Assembly (NCBI RefSeq): GCF_001974875.1
Contig: NZ_MTQD01000015.1
Location: forward strand, 1 to 64,000
DNA: 64,000 nucleotides
DNA from: Pseudoalteromonas sp. EB27
GTDB lineage: Bacteria; Pseudomonadota; Gammaproteobacteria; Enterobacterales; Alteromonadaceae
Direction: 5' to 3'
Numbering within the stretch: the stretch's first letter is position 1; every line of letters starts with the position of its first letter. Positions 63,401 through 64,000 of the stretch are shown here, piece by piece. The translations under genes were made by a program, and so were the position numbers. Under the pieces are notes generated by a model. It did no database searches, had not been told where the DNA came from, and was given only the letters and a program-made list of their open reading frames with translations.

Positions 63401-63574
63401 GAAACAAGCCTGCAGGCTAAGTTTGTAATACCTATGGCGGTAGCACTTGGCTTTGCTGTTATGTTTGCAACGTTAATAACGCTTATATTAGTACCGTGTT
63501 TATATATTATTCTAGGTGATATTGGTGCCGTATTTAAACGCCCATTTAAAAGCCGAGCTGTGAAAGTCTCGTAG
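60437..63574 (+). CDS. RND efflux pump permease (AcrB/HAE-1 type)
   Basis: The 1045-residue inner-membrane protein has the RND layout: TM1, large periplasmic loop, TM2-6, TM7, second loop, TM8-12. It keeps the proton-relay aspartate pair in TM4 (MVLGIVVDDAIVIGEA) and the typical N-terminus YFANNSVAANLMMIFIVVMG and EANYPGASPQEIEESI. This makes it a drug or small-molecule extruder driven by protons rather than a heavy-metal (CusA) pump. The loop residues giving specificity are not readable. It is co-transcribed with the upstream fusion protein. A terminator follows. Confidence 0.93.
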   Translation: MSNTELPNTAPNAEKQTGIIAYFANNSVAANLMMIFIVVMGIISFLNIQRQMFPNVEINYINIEANYPGASPQEIEESILIKIEESLKDVTEIKKGVYRAFRNGGRASLEINTDVELTDILDKVKLRVDGIATFPAGMEPVTISQVEFRQDVIGMTLVADLPLTELKPIANQIEDELLQLSNVSLVVNDVPLDEIAIEIEPDTLRQYNLTLSDVMNAVRRYSANFSAGQLKTDAGVISVRVENQFYSGEEFRQIPVKIGANGAKVLLQDIAVIKDQFTEGERYFKFNGENAVYISVKATEEQSIIPVADSVKAFIELKNKELPLGVRLEPLMDFTYYLNARLDMMVTNLIQGAILVAIMLSIFLRFKLALWVMIGLPVCFLGAMMMMPLFGVTINILSLFAFIMVLGIVVDDAIVIGEAAYTEIEKKGGGVINVINGAKRVATPATFGVLTTIAVFAPFTLSTGPESAFFYGIAVVVMLCLVFSLIESKLILPAHIAHTHFSPIKEGGWRDRFNTRFFGFVNGPYKRFVIRCVEWRWSVLFSFIALLIVTFALISSNQVRTGFMPKIPHDYPQINLEMNDNVSDIQTINAIREIEAMVIAIDEDTERKYGQKLIRDILVFNQGRTEAQVLVPLVDESIRPYNAFELSRRWREAMPDIAGVKSLTIYDDVNGGSSDGEFGYLLYGSDIDTLNNAGRRFIELLQQQEGLFDISSTIDPASKEVQMSLKPVAYDLGLDLASIANQVGASFYGGEAQRVIRRGEEVRVMVRYPKLTREAFSSLKHAVVTTPQGREVLLGDVVELTETPGISYIRREGGYRTVYVYGNIDEEVIEPNEVVDQIKEKLLPQLKEEYPSVKSELGGAIEEQQDQANQQKMFFFGGMILVYVLLAVPLKSYAQPLIVMSVIPFSLTGAIWGHYWFGLDITLMSGFGIIAAAGVVINDSLVMTDYVNQARKTGVSIKNAVIDAGCARFRPILLTSITTFAGVLPIMFETSLQAKFVIPMAVALGFAVMFATLITLILVPCLYIILGDIGAVFKRPFKSRAVKVS

Positions 63575-63585
63575 ATAAAAAGCAT

Positions 63586-63626
63586 AAAAAAAGCACTGAC
63601 CGTTATTAACGCTCAGTGCTTTTTAT
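63586..63626 (+). terminator. Terminator of the RND operon
   Basis: AAAAAAGCACTGA / TCAGTGCTTTTT stem with 13-nt loop and flanking A/T runs, between two convergent genes; it may act in both directions. Confidence 0.92.
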
Positions 63627-63652
63627 TGTTGTTAAACTGGCTACAACAATAA

Positions 63653-64000
63653 TTAATCTTTAAATTGCTTATGACAATCTTTACAGCCTTTAGCCCATGC
63701 GCCAAAAGCTTTACCAATTACGGCTTTATCGCCCGATTGAGCAGCTAACGCTAGCTTATCTGCATTTGCTGCAAAAGCATTCGCTTTTTCAACAAAGGTT
63801 GCATTTTCGGCCCAAACAGCAGCAAGTGCAGCTGTGTCGCCTTTATCTGTCCCTTCGTAAAACGCTTCCCATGGCATTTTTGAAAGTGCAGCAGCGTTGT
63901 TAGCACGCATTTTAAATTGCTCTGCGTCAAAAGGTACTTTACCTTTTAGCATTGCGCCCATGTCACCAATTTGTACTGAGATCATTGAAAACGCTGCTTG
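63653..64000 (-). CDS. Cytochrome c'-type (cytochrome c class II) haem protein, partial
   Basis: The gene enters from the right end of the window; its N-terminus is missing. The reading frame is open to the end (QAAFS before M at 63985). The C-terminal haem-binding motif CKDCH (CxxCH) near the end is that of cytochromes c' and c-556, and the helical stretch SVQIGDMGAMLKGKVPFDAEQFKMRANNAAALS fits their four-helix bundle. The haem binds covalently in the periplasm. Role in electron transfer or NO binding is typical of the family. Start codon and signal peptide are outside the window. Confidence 0.87.
   Translation of the reverse strand, partial: QAAFSMISVQIGDMGAMLKGKVPFDAEQFKMRANNAAALSKMPWEAFYEGTDKGDTAALAAVWAENATFVEKANAFAANADKLALAAQSGDKAVIGKAFGAWAKGCKDCHKQFKD

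Overview
The window reads as chromosomal DNA of a marine gammaproteobacterium of the order Alteromonadales, most likely Pseudoalteromonas. The support is low G+C, many TonB-dependent receptors, HExxH-type exoenzymes and lipoproteins, tandem cspA-family genes, a DUF3297 protein, and a glmS gene preceded by a DeoR regulator. The genus is inferred from gene content and style, not from a database search.

Layout. 1-750: end of an rRNA operon (23S tail, 5S, terminator), followed by a degenerate second copy of the 5S tail and terminator. 752-4130: a sugar/maltose O-acetyltransferase, then deoR-type regulator and glmS, with candidate DeoR operators. 4180-6960: secreted esterase and a DEAD-box helicase. 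6994-12381: a zinc locus (ZnuD-like receptor plus AztD-like chaperone) with two Zur-like boxes, divergent from a MerC-family protein, followed by a second esterase. 12550-15536: homocysteine methyltransferase, DUF3297 and three tandem csp genes. 15537-27140: a catabolic locus described below. 27161-30750: two tandem alkaline phosphatases behind a candidate Pho box. 30815-34682: unknown secreted protein, orphan PD-(D/E)xK nuclease, Kef-type antiporter. 34845-41340: PKD-repeat lipoprotein, GSG-repeat lipoprotein, TonB receptor. 41362-45934: Fur-type operon (PepSY-TM, DUF2271, DUF4198), YbaN, porin, MarR. 46362-58955: hexose-6-phosphate mutarotase, paired bacterial PH-domain proteins, a protease/propeller/barrel protein, transglutaminase-like TPR lipoprotein, a second PepSY protein with a Fur-like box, PQ-loop protein, PhzF-like protein, large metzincin. 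59244-63630: RND efflux pump. The window ends inside a cytochrome c'-type gene.

The most interesting region is 15537-27074. It holds a TauD/TfdA-type Fe/2-oxoglutarate dioxygenase, an aldo/keto reductase, a YeiH-family putative sulfate exporter, a GntR/UTRA regulator, a TauE/SafE (TSUP) exporter, a GH31 glycosidase, a vSGLT-like Na+/sugar symporter and a TonB receptor. Near-identical palindromes (core TCTTRTAYAAGA or TCTTATATAAGA) lie just upstream of the three transcription units. Together this suggests one regulon that imports a glycoside, hydrolyses it, and removes sulfite from a sulfonated sugar by oxygenolysis. That resembles oxygenolytic sulfoquinovose catabolism, but my hand alignment does not find the R-x-x-W sulfonate-binding signature of classical GH31 sulfoquinovosidases. 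The substrate is therefore open and the pathway is an inference.

Other strong observations are the csp triplication, whose middle gene is a hybrid exactly as expected from unequal crossing-over, and the Zur-like boxes between the zinc genes and merC.
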